The notes beneath the pieces were generated by a model. The model ran no database searches. It had not been told where the DNA came from and was given only the letters and a program-made list of their open reading frames with translations. A stretch of 64,000 bases of DNA from Rhizobium leguminosarum (GTDB lineage Bacteria > Pseudomonadota > Alphaproteobacteria > Rhizobiales > Rhizobiaceae), in the NCBI RefSeq assembly GCF_001679785.1, contig NZ_CP016287.1, positions 930,001-994,000 on the forward strand, in the 5' to 3' direction. Made by a program: the position numbers and the translations under genes. Numbering within the stretch: position 1 is the first letter of the stretch; every line of letters starts with the position of its first letter. This document shows positions 16,820-26,173 of this stretch, in pieces.

Positions 16820-18070
16820 ATGGTGTTCAACAGACGAGAATTTCTGAAAACCGCAGCGACCGCTTCCGCCGCACTCGCCCTGCCGGCTCTGGGCAGCCGC
16901 GCCTTCGCAGCCGATGCCATCAAGGTCGGCGCGCTCTACTCGCAGACGGGCGGGCTTTCCGTTGCGGAAAAGCTTCTGGCAAACGGCGTCATGATGGCCG
17001 TGGCCGAAATCAACGCGGCCGGCGGCGTTCTCGGTCGCCCCGTCGAGGTGGTCGTCGAAGACGGGGCTTCCGATCCGAAGACCTTCAGCGAGAAGGCTTC
17101 GAAACTGATCCTCAAGGACAAGATTTCGACCGTGTTCGGCTGCCACACATCGGCCAGCCGCAAGGCCGTGCTGCCGATCTTCGAGCGACGCGGCGCGATG
17201 CTGTTCTACCAGACGCATTACGAAGGCTTCGAGTGCTCGCGCAACGTCGTCTATTCCGGCGCCGTTCCGAACCAGCAGCTCTCCAACTACATTCCCTGGA
17301 TCGTCGAGAAACTGGGCAAGAAGAAATTCTTCATCGTCGGCTCGAACTATGTCTATCCGCGCGAAATGGCCAAGGTTTCCAAGAAGCTGATCGAGGCGGC
17401 CGGCGCCGAGTGGGTGGCGGATGAATATCTGGAACTCGGCCATTCGGAATGGGCCGTCATGGTCAGCAAGATCAAGGAGTCGGGCGCCGACGTGGTCCTG
17501 TCCAACGTGGTCGGCGACTCCATCATCGCCTTCTACCGAGAGTTCAAGAACCAAGGGCTCTCGCAGGAGGTTCTGCCGATCTGCGCGACGGTCACCTCCG
17601 AAATCGAAATCGCGGCGATGGGGGCCGAATATGCGGCCGGAAGCTACACTTCCTTCCCCTATTTCATGTCGATCGACACGCCGGCGAACAAGAGCTTCAT
17701 CGACCGCTTCAGGACCTTCGTCAACGATCCGAAAGCCGTCACCTACCATTCGCTCGAAGCCGCCTATTTCCAGGTCTTTCTGTGGAAGCAGGCCGTCGAA
17801 AAATCCGGCGATCTGTCCGCGGACGCGATCAGGGCCGGCATTCGCGGCCAAACCTACGAAGCGCCCGGCGGCAAGGTGACCACCGATCCCGACAACCTGC
17901 ATTGCTGGCTGACGCCGCGCATCGGGCAATGGCAGGCGGACGGCCAGAGCAAGGTGGTCGATGCCTATCCGGCGCCGATCAAGCCGCTGCCCTATTCGGC
18001 CTATGGCGAGACGGAGAACAATCTGTTTTGCACCAGCAACGGTCTCGACGCCGCAAAGCTCAAGGGCTGA
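16820..18070 (+). CDS. UrtA/FmdD-like ABC transporter substrate-binding protein (urea/short-chain amide type)
   Basis: A 416-residue exported protein. The N-terminus NRREFLKTAATASAALALPA is a twin-arginine-like signal with cleavage near AFA-A. The mature part starts IKVGALYSQTGGLSVAEKLL and carries the FmdD/UrtA family segments AVAEINAAGGVLGRPVEVVV, VFGCHTSASRKAVLPIFERR and FIVGSNYVYPREM. It is clearly related to the cytoplasmic AmiC-like sensor at 14800, so sensor and carrier probably bind the same ligand class. The ATG at 16820 has an AGGGG site seven bases upstream. An upstream ATG-like extension from 16790 is rejected because it would precede the signal. Confidence 0.88.
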   Translation: MVFNRREFLKTAATASAALALPALGSRAFAADAIKVGALYSQTGGLSVAEKLLANGVMMAVAEINAAGGVLGRPVEVVVEDGASDPKTFSEKASKLILKDKISTVFGCHTSASRKAVLPIFERRGAMLFYQTHYEGFECSRNVVYSGAVPNQQLSNYIPWIVEKLGKKKFFIVGSNYVYPREMAKVSKKLIEAAGAEWVADEYLELGHSEWAVMVSKIKESGADVVLSNVVGDSIIAFYREFKNQGLSQEVLPICATVTSEIEIAAMGAEYAAGSYTSFPYFMSIDTPANKSFIDRFRTFVNDPKAVTYHSLEAAYFQVFLWKQAVEKSGDLSADAIRAGIRGQTYEAPGGKVTTDPDNLHCWLTPRIGQWQADGQSKVVDAYPAPIKPLPYSAYGETENNLFCTSNGLDAAKLKG

Positions 18071-18085
18071 CCCCTCCCCGCGTCG

Positions 18086-18109
18086 TCCCGCCATCCATGG
18101 GTGGCGGGA
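18086..18109 (+). promoter_or_regulatory. Hairpin between binding-protein and permease genes
   Basis: TCCCGCCA (18086-18093) pairs perfectly with TGGCGGGA (18102-18109) across an 8-base loop, 15 bases after the binding-protein stop codon. No T-run follows, so partial termination or protection of the upstream mRNA is more likely than full termination. Confidence 0.6.
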
Positions 18110-18218
18110 TCATGTCTCGAAGGCAGGGGCCCCTCTTCCTCCGCAAACTGTCATCCCGCCGTCAGGATGGGTAAGGCGCAGGAGAGTTCGGCCCGTCCTT
18201 CTCACGAACGGTGGCGCT

Positions 18219-19112
18219 ATGCTCGACATTCTGTTTATCGGCCTCAGTCTCGGCTCGATCCTTCTTTTGGTGGCGCTCGGCCTTGCCATCACCTACGGCG
18301 CCATGGGCGTCATCAACATGGCCCATGGAGAGATGGTCATGATCGGCGCCTATGTCGCCGTCCTGTCGGGCATCTGGCTGAAGGCAAGCCTTCTGCTTGC
18401 GATCCCGCTGGCCTTCGTCGTGACGGCCCTGCTCGGTCTGCTGATCGAGCGGGTGGTCGTGCGGCGGCTTTATGGCCGTCTGCTGGACACGCTTCTCGCC
18501 ACATGGGGGATCGCCATCCTCCTGCAACAGGCCGTGCGGCTCGAATTCGGCCTCTCCTTTTTCGGCATTCATGTCGAAGGTCTTGGGGCCGGCCTGCAGA
18601 ACGTCGCGGTGCCTGCCTACCTGCAGGGCACGTTCAGGCTCGCCGGCGCCGACATCAACGCCTACCGCACCTTCATCATCGCGGTTACCGCCGCGCTGAC
18701 ACTGGCGACATGGTTCATTCTCTACCGGACGGCGGCCGGCATGCAGGTTCGCGCCATCATCCGGAACCCGAATATGGCGGCAGCCTGCGGAATCGACGTG
18801 AAACGCGTCAACGCCATGACCTTCGCTTTCGGTTCCGGCCTTGCCGGCGTTGCCGGCGTCATGATGTCCGGCTTCAAGACCGTCTTTCCCGACATGGGCA
18901 CGACGATGGTCGTCGACGGATTCATGGTCGTCGTCACCGGCGGGGTCGGCAGCCTTTTCGGCACCATCCTGTCATCAGGGCTGCTCGGCGAAATCAATGC
19001 GCTGGTCGCCATCGGTACGAACGACATCCTGGCACGTGCCGTCGTGTTCGGCGTCGTCATTCTCGTCATTCTCGTCAAGCCCAGCGGGCTGTTCTCGTTC
19101 AAGGGGCGCTGA
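18219..19112 (+). CDS. UrtB-like branched-chain/urea-type ABC permease
   Basis: A 297-residue LivH/UrtB family membrane protein starting MLDILFIGLSLGSILLLVAL. The family segment ITYGAMGVINMAHGEMVMIGAY and a C-terminal FKTVFPDMGTTMVVDGF then VVTGGVGSLFGTI are evident, with about eight hydrophobic segments. It lies 148 bases after the binding-protein gene, past a hairpin, and one base before the next permease start. The start is set by the beginning of the family match. The frame is open further upstream but without homology. Confidence 0.88.
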   Translation: MLDILFIGLSLGSILLLVALGLAITYGAMGVINMAHGEMVMIGAYVAVLSGIWLKASLLLAIPLAFVVTALLGLLIERVVVRRLYGRLLDTLLATWGIAILLQQAVRLEFGLSFFGIHVEGLGAGLQNVAVPAYLQGTFRLAGADINAYRTFIIAVTAALTLATWFILYRTAAGMQVRAIIRNPNMAAACGIDVKRVNAMTFAFGSGLAGVAGVMMSGFKTVFPDMGTTMVVDGFMVVVTGGVGSLFGTILSSGLLGEINALVAIGTNDILARAVVFGVVILVILVKPSGLFSFKGR

Positions 19113-19113
19113 C

Positions 19114-20253
19114 ATGAGCATCGAACGGAAATTCCAGATCGCCGCCTATGTGCTTTTCATCGCGGTGATCTTCGCCGCCCCCGTTTTCGGCGACGAATTC
19201 TGGCTGAACCGCATTTCGAAATACCTGGTCTACGGCATGCTGGGCGTCGCCATCGCGCTAACATGGGGATATGCCGGTATTCTCAATCTCGGCCAGGGAC
19301 TGTTTTTCGGTCTCGGCGCATACATGCTGGCCATGTCGCTGAAGCTGTCGAGCCTGACCAGTCTCCAACAGGGCTCCGACAAGCCGGTTCCTGATTTCAT
19401 GCTCTGGAATGCCGAGCCCGGCGCGCCGACGGAGCTTTGCTGCATCAACAAGGGCTCCTTTATCTGGCTTCCGTTTCAAAGCCAGTCGGTGGGTCTCGTG
19501 CTCGGCATCGTGCTTCCGGTGGCGATTGCCGGGGCACTCGGCATGCTGGTTTTCCGCAAGCGCATTTCCGGCGTTTTCGTCTCGATCATCACACTGGCGC
19601 TCGTTCTGCTCGTTCGTCTCGTCATGGTCGATGCGCAACCGGTGACGAACGGCTTCAATGGCTTGACGGATCTTGGCTGGCTGACCATCGGCGGCATCGA
19701 ATTCGATCCCTACAGCCGGGCGACCTATTATCTGTGTGCCGCATGCCTGTCGCTGACACTCATCGGTGCCCGCCTTATCGTGGAAACCCGTGCGGGCATG
19801 ATCCTGCAGGCGATCCGCGACGATCATGTGCGCGCCCGCTATCTCGGCTTCGATGTCTCGCTCTACCAGGTGTTTTTCTTCGTGATTTCGGCGGGGATCG
19901 CCGGCGTTGCCGGCATGCTCTACGTGGTCGTCGCGGAGTTTGCGTCTCCGACGTTCATGGACCTGTCCTTCTCGGTGACGATGGTGGTCTGGGCTGCCGT
20001 CGGCGGCCGCTCCTCCCTGCTTGGCGCCTGCATCGGCGCGATCCTGATCAACATGATCGAGACGGAGGTCAGCGAGACCGAAGCGCTGGTCGAGGCATGG
20101 AAGGCGATCATCGGTCTCATCTTCGTGCTGGTCGTTCTGTTCATGCCGCGCGGCCTTGGCGGCCTTGCACATGATGTGCTGCGGCAGTTTATCCGCCGGC
20201 TCAAGCCCGGCACTGCACCTTCACCGTTGCAGCAACAAAGCGAGGCATTGTGA
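19114..20253 (+). CDS. UrtC-like branched-chain/urea-type ABC permease
   Basis: A 379-residue LivM/UrtC family permease. The N-terminal LVYGMLGVAIALTWGYAGIL and LNLGQGLFFGLGAYMLAMSL segments are typical of UrtC. The insertion around residues 85-125, containing LTSLQQGSDKPVPDFMLWNA, is also seen in urea and short-chain amide transporters and is absent from LivM. The cytoplasmic loop contains IRDDHVRARYLGFDVSLYQ. The gene starts one base after the preceding stop codon. Confidence 0.88.
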   Translation: MSIERKFQIAAYVLFIAVIFAAPVFGDEFWLNRISKYLVYGMLGVAIALTWGYAGILNLGQGLFFGLGAYMLAMSLKLSSLTSLQQGSDKPVPDFMLWNAEPGAPTELCCINKGSFIWLPFQSQSVGLVLGIVLPVAIAGALGMLVFRKRISGVFVSIITLALVLLVRLVMVDAQPVTNGFNGLTDLGWLTIGGIEFDPYSRATYYLCAACLSLTLIGARLIVETRAGMILQAIRDDHVRARYLGFDVSLYQVFFFVISAGIAGVAGMLYVVVAEFASPTFMDLSFSVTMVVWAAVGGRSSLLGACIGAILINMIETEVSETEALVEAWKAIIGLIFVLVVLFMPRGLGGLAHDVLRQFIRRLKPGTAPSPLQQQSEAL

Positions 20254-20254
20254 T

Positions 20255-21004
20255 ATGAGTGCGATCGCATTGACCATCGACGGTCTCAGCGTCGATTTCG
20301 GCGGCTTCCGCGCCGTCAACAATGTCAGCATCACCATCGTCGATGGCGAGCTGCGTGTGCTGCTTGGCGCAAACGGCGCGGGTAAGACGACCTTGATGGA
20401 TCTGGTCAGCGGCAAGACGCGCAGCACGCAGGGCAAGGTCTTCGTCTACGACACCGACATCACCAACTGGCCCGAACACCGCATCGCGCGCGCCGGCATA
20501 GGCCGGAAATTCCAGATCCCCAGCGTCTTTCGCGACCTTACCGTGCGACAGAATCTGGAGGTCGCCAATTGCCGCAACCCTTCAGTGCTCGCCAATCTTC
20601 GCTTCGGCTTTTCACGAGCGGAGGCAAGGCGTGTCGACGACGTCCTTGCCCTCATCGGCCTCGATGCCGAGCACGACGTGATGGCCGCCTATTTGAGCCA
20701 CGGCCAGACGCAGTGGCTGGAGCTCGGCATGCTCATCGTTCAGGATCCCAAAGTGGTTCTGCTCGACGAGCCGACAGCCGGGATGACCCAGGCGGAAACC
20801 CGCAAGACGGCAGAGATCATCAACAATCTCAAAGGTCGCCATACCATTCTCGTCGTCGAACACGACATGGGGTTCGTCCGCGAAATCGCCGAGCGCATCA
20901 CGGTTCTCCATCTCGGAGAGGTTCTGGCGGAGGGAAGCGTCGAAGATATCGAACGCAATCCGAAGGTTCGCGAAGCCTATCTCGGTTCGAAAGGAATATC
21001 CTAA
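20255..21004 (+). CDS. UrtD-like ABC ATP-binding protein
   Basis: A 249-residue ATPase with Walker A GANGAGKTT near residue 43, Walker B VVLLDEPTAGMTQ and H-loop VVEHDM. The signature is unusual: YLSHGQTQWLELGMLI carries LSHGQ in place of the common LSGGQ, a variant also known among UrtD proteins. It starts one base after the permease stop, and its own stop is directly followed by the next ATG. Confidence 0.9.
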   Translation: MSAIALTIDGLSVDFGGFRAVNNVSITIVDGELRVLLGANGAGKTTLMDLVSGKTRSTQGKVFVYDTDITNWPEHRIARAGIGRKFQIPSVFRDLTVRQNLEVANCRNPSVLANLRFGFSRAEARRVDDVLALIGLDAEHDVMAAYLSHGQTQWLELGMLIVQDPKVVLLDEPTAGMTQAETRKTAEIINNLKGRHTILVVEHDMGFVREIAERITVLHLGEVLAEGSVEDIERNPKVREAYLGSKGIS

Positions 21005-21700
21005 ATGCTGTCATTGAAAGACGTGCACAGCTATTACGGCCGCAGCCATATCCTGCACGGCATCACGCTCGACATTCCGGCCGGCAAGGTGACGAGCATT
21101 CTCGGCCGCAACGGCACTGGCAAGACGACACTGTTGAAAACGCTGATGGCACTGACCGACCGCATGACGGGCGAGATGCGTCTGCAGGGAAGAGACATGG
21201 CCGCATCCCCAACGCATGAAAGGGCAAGGGCCGGTATTGCCTACGTCCCTCAGGGCAGGGAGATCATTCCCGATTTTACCATCCGCGAGAACATCCTGAT
21301 GGGTGCCTTTGCCCGCACCGATGGCAAACGCGAGATTCCTGCGCTGGTGCCAGAGCTTTTTCCCTACCTGATGGCCAATCTCGATCGGCCGGGCGGCGTA
21401 CTTTCGGGCGGCCAGCAGCAGCAGCTCGCCATCGCCCGCGCGCTGGCCGCAGATCCGAAAGTGCTGCTTCTCGATGAACCCAACGAAGGCATCCAACCCT
21501 CCATCGTCGAGGAGATCGAAAAGATCATCATCCGGCTCAATCGCGAGATCGGCATGACGATCATCCTCGTCGAGCAGAGCGTCGCATTTGCTCGGCACGC
21601 GTCTCACCAGTTCGCAATGCTGGAGAAGGGAGGCGTGGTCGCGGCCGGCGCCATCGACACTCTCTCCGACGCGCTTGTTCACCGGCATATGGCTGTCTGA
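21005..21700 (+). CDS. UrtE-like ABC ATP-binding protein
   Basis: A 231-residue LivF/UrtE family ATPase: Walker A GRNGTGKTT, the Q-loop AYVPQGREIIPDFTIRENI, signature LSGGQQQQLAIARALAAD, Walker B LLLDEPNEGIQPSIVEEIE and an H-loop-equivalent VEQSVAFAR. The phrase DEPNEGIQPSIV is characteristic of urea-type UrtE. It completes the five-gene importer. The gene begins right at the stop codon of its partner. Confidence 0.9.
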   Translation: MLSLKDVHSYYGRSHILHGITLDIPAGKVTSILGRNGTGKTTLLKTLMALTDRMTGEMRLQGRDMAASPTHERARAGIAYVPQGREIIPDFTIRENILMGAFARTDGKREIPALVPELFPYLMANLDRPGGVLSGGQQQQLAIARALAADPKVLLLDEPNEGIQPSIVEEIEKIIIRLNREIGMTIILVEQSVAFARHASHQFAMLEKGGVVAAGAIDTLSDALVHRHMAV

Positions 21701-21740
21701 AACAGACCGATATCCTTTCATAGAGACAATGGGAACAACC

Positions 21741-23480
21741 ATGACATCGACACAAAGCTATACCGCGGCCACCATCCAGTTCGAACCGACCATGTTCGAA
21801 AAGGCGCGCAATATCAGCCGGCTGGCAGCCCTTTGCGAAGAGGCAGCGGAGGCAGGCGCACGCCTGATCGTCACGCCCGAAATGGGCACGACCGGCTATT
21901 GCTGGTTCGACAGGGCCGAGGTGAAACCTTTCGTCGAGACTATCCCAGGAGCGACCACCGATGTTTTCCAGGCCGTTGCCAGAAAACACCGCTGCTATAT
22001 CGTCGTCGGCATGCCGGAAGTCGATCCGGCGAGCGATCTCTATTACAATACCGCCGTCCTCATCGGTCCCGACGGCGTCGTTGGCCGGCATCGCAAATCG
22101 CATCCCTATATCGCGGAGCCGAAATGGGCTGCCAACGGCGACATCGTCCACGAGGTGTTCGAAACGGAGATCGGGCGGATATCGATGCTGGTCTGCATGG
22201 ATCTGCACTTCTTCGAGACAGCGCGCCTGGAGGCAATGGCGGGTGCCGACATCATCTGCCATATCTCCAACTGGCTGCAGGAGCGCACGCCGGCACCCTA
22301 TTGGATCAACCGCGCCTTCGAAAACGCCTGCTACGTCATTGAAAGCAATCGTTGGGGACTGGAGAGAACCGTGCAGTTTTCTGGTGGAAGCTGCCTGATC
22401 GAGCCCGACGGTACGGTCGCCGCATCCATCGATACGGGCGACGGGATTGCCTATGGCACGATCGATCTTGCCCGCGCCCGCCGCCGCGAGGTCTTGTTCG
22501 AACCGGTCTTCAAGTCCCGCCGGCCCGAGCTCTACATGAACATGATGACCAACAGCTTCACCTGGAATCCGGGGGATTACTTCCGTCTCTATGGCTACCA
22601 GCCGATCCCGCGCGGACGCGCATCCCGCGCCGCCGTCGCCCAGTTCGCCCCCACCTCCGTCGTCGCCGACAATCTCGCCCGCATCGCCGATCTGGCAGCC
22701 GAGGCGAAGGCAACGACAGCACCGGATATTCTGGTGTTCCCGGAACTGTCGCTGACCGGACTGGAGGCCCCGCATGGCCGGGCGGAACCGCTCTCGGGCC
22801 CGACGGTGTCGGCCTTCGTTCGTCTGGCGATGAAGCTCGGCTTCTATCTTGTCGCCGGATTTGCCGAAGAGGACGGGGGCAAGGTTTACAACAGCGCTGT
22901 TCTCGCTGGCCCCGAGGGGCTCGTGGGCAGCTATCGCAAGACGCATCTCGGCATTGCCGACAGCTGGGCGACGGCCGGCGACGAATGGAAAATCTACGAT
23001 CTTGCCATCGGCCGCGTCGGCCTGGCGATCGGCCATGACGCGCTCTATCCGGAAGCCATCCGTTCGCTCGCGCTGATGGGATGCGACGTGGTCGCTTGCC
23101 CATCAGCGATAGCCGGCACTTTCACCGGCAGCCACAACGGCACGAAAATTCCGCATAACTATCCGATCCCCAAGGGCGCCGATCCCTATCACTGGCATGC
23201 GTTGCGCGTGCGCGGTGGCGAAAACAACCTCTATTTCGCCTTCGCCAATGTGCTGGATGCGGCGCGGGGATACCTGGGCAAGAGTGCGGTATTCGGGCCG
23301 GATTCCTTTGCCTTTCCGCGTCAGGAATCGGCAATCCTGGACGAGGACGGGATTGCGGCGGCAGCCGTCGACACAACCAATCTCGACACGCCGTATCCGA
23401 CGAACATCGTCCGGCGAAAGGATCTTGTCGTCATGCGCCAGCCGCATCACTATCGGCCGCTCATCAAATGGCATCAGTGA
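21741..23480 (+). CDS. Double-domain nitrilase-superfamily protein, second domain lacking the catalytic cysteine
   Basis: A 579-residue protein made of two carbon-nitrogen hydrolase domains in tandem (residues about 8-255 and 294-560). Domain 1 has the full E-K-C triad: E47 in VTPEMGTTGYCW, K119 in GRHRKSHPY, C152 in LVCMDLHFFE. Domain 2 keeps E335 (VFPELSLTG) and K400 (GSYRKTHLG), but the expected cysteine is a glycine at 431 (LAIGHDALYPE), so it should be inactive. These enzymes hydrolyse amides or nitriles. The operon context (AmiC/AmiR, urea/amide importer) supports an amidase-like role. The start at 21741 has a GGGA site six bases upstream. An ATG at 21729 is an alternative. Confidence 0.85.
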   Translation: MTSTQSYTAATIQFEPTMFEKARNISRLAALCEEAAEAGARLIVTPEMGTTGYCWFDRAEVKPFVETIPGATTDVFQAVARKHRCYIVVGMPEVDPASDLYYNTAVLIGPDGVVGRHRKSHPYIAEPKWAANGDIVHEVFETEIGRISMLVCMDLHFFETARLEAMAGADIICHISNWLQERTPAPYWINRAFENACYVIESNRWGLERTVQFSGGSCLIEPDGTVAASIDTGDGIAYGTIDLARARRREVLFEPVFKSRRPELYMNMMTNSFTWNPGDYFRLYGYQPIPRGRASRAAVAQFAPTSVVADNLARIADLAAEAKATTAPDILVFPELSLTGLEAPHGRAEPLSGPTVSAFVRLAMKLGFYLVAGFAEEDGGKVYNSAVLAGPEGLVGSYRKTHLGIADSWATAGDEWKIYDLAIGRVGLAIGHDALYPEAIRSLALMGCDVVACPSAIAGTFTGSHNGTKIPHNYPIPKGADPYHWHALRVRGGENNLYFAFANVLDAARGYLGKSAVFGPDSFAFPRQESAILDEDGIAAAAVDTTNLDTPYPTNIVRRKDLVVMRQPHHYRPLIKWHQ

Positions 23481-23492
23481 GAGACCGGCAAG

Positions 23493-24650
23493 ATGTCCAC
23501 ATTCACATTCGCGACCGTCCCGCAGATCATCGCGGGACCGGGTTGCATCGCCAGGCTTTCGGAGCTGACGAAAACGCGACTCGGGCCGCGCGTCATGGTG
23601 ATTTCGGACGAAGGGGTCGTCAAGGCGGGGCTCGTTCAGCCGGCCGTGGCAAGCCTTGCGGACGGCGGCTCTGAAGTATCGATCTTCACCGGCGTTGTCG
23701 CCGATCCTCCGGAAGCCATCATTCATGCGGCTGTGGCGCAGGCGATCGATTTCGGCGCCACGGGTGTACTTGGCATTGGCGGCGGCTCGTCGCTCGATGT
23801 GGCAAAGCTGGTGGCCCTTCTCTGCAAAAGCGGCGAAGCGCTCGATGATATCTATGGAGTAGGCAAAGTAAGCGGGCAGCGCTTGCCGCTGGTGCTTGTG
23901 CCGACAACGGCAGGCACCGGCTCCGAAGTCACGCCGATTTCCATTGTCACTACGGGTGCGCACGAGAAAAAAGGCGTCGTATCGCCGGTGCTACTGCCGG
24001 ATGCGGCGCTTCTCGACGCGGAGTTGACCCTCGGCCTTCCTCCAGCCGTGACGGCCGCAACGGGGATCGACGCCATGGTGCACGCCATCGAGGCTTTTAC
24101 CTCCGCGAGTACGAACAACAATCCGGTTTCCCGTGCCCTTGCCAAGGAGGCGCTTCGGCTTCTCGGGGCGAATATCGAGATCGCCGTGATGAAAGGAACC
24201 GATCTCGCCGCCCGACAGGCGATGCTGCTCGGCGCCATGTTGGCCGGTCAGGCCTTTGCCAATTCGCCGGTCGCTGCCGTCCATGCTCTCGCCTACCCGA
24301 TCGGTGGCCGCTATCACGTTCCGCATGGCCTTTCCAACAGTCTGGTCCTTCCGCATGTGCTGCGCTTCAACGCGATCGCGTGCGGTGATGCCTATGCGGA
24401 ACTGGCGCCGTGCCTTTTTCCTCACCTTGAGCCCACCGGTCTGGCTGAGCGGCTTTCCGGTTTCATCGAAGGATTGGCAATACTGCCTGTGCGCCTCAAC
24501 CTGCCCGTACGCCTGAGGGATGTCGGAATTCCGAAGGATGGGCTGCCACTGATTGCGGAAAGTGCCATGGAACAGACCCGCTTGCTGGTCAACAATCCGC
24601 GCACGGTGTCGCTGTCGGATGCCGCGAGGATCTACGAACTCGCTTGGTAA
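23493..24650 (+). CDS. Iron-containing alcohol dehydrogenase
   Basis: A 385-residue group III alcohol dehydrogenase. The NAD-binding segment GVLGIGGGSSLDVAKLVALL and the TTAGTGSEVTPISIV motif are present. The metal-ligand region carries ATGIDAMVHAIEAF, then SPVAAVHALAYPIGGRYHVP and HGLSNSLVLPHVLRF. These residues supply the D and H ligands for iron in the family. Length is normal. It is the last gene of the amide-type operon, 12 bases after the nitrilase gene, and may process the aldehyde or alcohol part of the substrate. A decayed near-copy lies at 11808-11990. Confidence 0.9.
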   Translation: MSTFTFATVPQIIAGPGCIARLSELTKTRLGPRVMVISDEGVVKAGLVQPAVASLADGGSEVSIFTGVVADPPEAIIHAAVAQAIDFGATGVLGIGGGSSLDVAKLVALLCKSGEALDDIYGVGKVSGQRLPLVLVPTTAGTGSEVTPISIVTTGAHEKKGVVSPVLLPDAALLDAELTLGLPPAVTAATGIDAMVHAIEAFTSASTNNNPVSRALAKEALRLLGANIEIAVMKGTDLAARQAMLLGAMLAGQAFANSPVAAVHALAYPIGGRYHVPHGLSNSLVLPHVLRFNAIACGDAYAELAPCLFPHLEPTGLAERLSGFIEGLAILPVRLNLPVRLRDVGIPKDGLPLIAESAMEQTRLLVNNPRTVSLSDAARIYELAW

Positions 24651-25645
24651 AAAGCTGCCTAGTGTCAGGATCGCGCCAACCGAGGCGCCAACATTTCGAT
24701 TTCCTTAGCCGTTGGGGCGGATCACGGTGCCGCCACCGCCACGTTCAGCTTGGTCGGCAATTTCACCGGGCGTGGCCTTGCGCTGGCCGCAGCGCTTCCT
24801 GAAGCCCTCTCGATCGCCACAGAAAGGCCGATCTTGCTGCGATAACGGAAGCTATCGGCAGTTGCTTTGGCGATCCCAAAGACCTTTACAGGGCCGCCTT
24901 CGGTCACATGGGTTTCGACGTCATCGTGGAGCAGGCTTTCTGTAAAGCGCACAATGCGAATAGGTGTGCCATATGACTTCGGAGCTCAGTCTTTGCGACC
25001 TATGGCAAGCGACACGTGTGTCGGCAGATGATCGGTGCGGCGGTGGAATGCGAGAGCTGAAACAAGGCAGACAACGGCAATCGGAACACGCTCAGCGATC
25101 TCTGCCAGACTATATTGTCGACCCGTGCCTTGCCGCGGCCGGGACACTACCCCAAACATGAGCATACCAGGCGAAGGCGCCCCCGCGCTGGCGCCGGTTC
25201 GCGCACGGCTTGACCGGTTAAAAGGGCAGCCGCAGGAGGGTTGGCGTAGCGCCGCTCGGGAACGAGCGGAACCCGGGACCGACTGCCCCCGGCAAGCCGT
25301 TCCGCTTGGGGCGGCACCCGAGGTGCCCCTCGCCTCACCTACCCGGCCGTGCCAGTGACCTCGCGATATCGACGATGTCATCGCGCGAGGCGGTTGGGTC
25401 CTCCTTGTTCCAGGCGACGCCAAGCCCGACCCTGAAATCGATGCCTCTAACCGCCTTCAGCTCGAAGGCCCGGTTCGGCAGGCTCTCGGTTTCCTTCAAT
25501 CGCTGGCTGAGCTTACCTCTAGCCCCAGTCGCGATCGTGCCCATGAAACAGTGACGACAGAGAATTTTGGCAAACGGTCCCCCAAGCCTTGATCATCAAT
25601 GCGCGTGGATCTAATGAGACGCGTCAGTGATCCTAGGAGATTAGA
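24651..25645. other. Long gap with eroded frames
   Basis: Nearly 1 kb without a convincing gene. A minus-strand frame at 24722-24952 (starting MRFTESLLHDDVETHVTEGG) and another at 25335-25544 (ending in a VGLGVAWNKEDPTASRDDIV segment that faintly recalls the end of LysR effector domains) have natural composition. Both are short and lack family support and ribosome sites. The 25140-25330 part is very GC rich and proline/arginine coding in most frames. I read the region as remnants plus spacer. Confidence 0.35.
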
Positions 25646-25885
25646 ATGCAAGTTCTGGTACGTGACAACAACGTTGAGCAAGCGCTCCGTTTTTTGAAAA
25701 AGAAGTTGCAGCGCGAGGGCGTATTCCGGGAGGCCCGACTTCGGGAGCGTTTCGAAAAGCCCTCCGAAAAACGTGCTCGTGAGAAGGCCGAGGGTATCAG
25801 GCGTGTCCGTAAGCTTGCTCGCAAAAAGCTTGAGCGGGAAAGCGGTATTTCGGCCCCCAGGAAAGCAAGAGCTTCTGGTCGCTAA
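25646..25885 (+). CDS. rpsU: Small ribosomal subunit protein bS21
   Basis: A 79-residue basic protein starting [20 protein letters not shown], with [20 protein letters not shown] and a Lys/Arg-rich tail, which is the complete bS21 pattern with the alphaproteobacterial C-terminal extension. bS21 sits on the platform of the 30S subunit and helps start-site selection. The AGGAG-like site (CCTAGGAGATTAGA) lies seven bases upstream. The gene stands alone among catabolic genes, so it may be an additional copy on an accessory replicon, which is an inference. Confidence 0.95.
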   Translation: MQVLVRDNNVEQALRFLKKKLQREGVFREARLRERFEKPSEKRAREKAEGIRRVRKLARKKLERESGISAPRKARASGR

Positions 25886-26173
25886 TGGAGACCGAATGAC
25901 GGATGTTTCGTCTCGCTGATGCCGCCGCTCCGCCGCGACGATGTCGGGCGATGATCGCTTCGCTGCTCTCCGACGACAATCGCCAGGTCAACGCGCAGTT
26001 CACCGAGGTATCCGGCGATTTGACGACCTAACTGCCATGATCGACGGCGGTCGCCACGCTCCCATCTTTTGATACGCTTCTCTACCGTCAATCGACAGGC
26101 GTAAATATCGCAGTCTGGCGCAATGCAGTCGCCGGAGGTTCAACGCCTGGCGCACCTACGCCGCCATCGGCGA

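Noticed and set aside
25140..25330. GC-rich stretch with long open frames in several phases
   Set aside because: Openness in many frames follows from base composition. None of the translations resembles a protein family.
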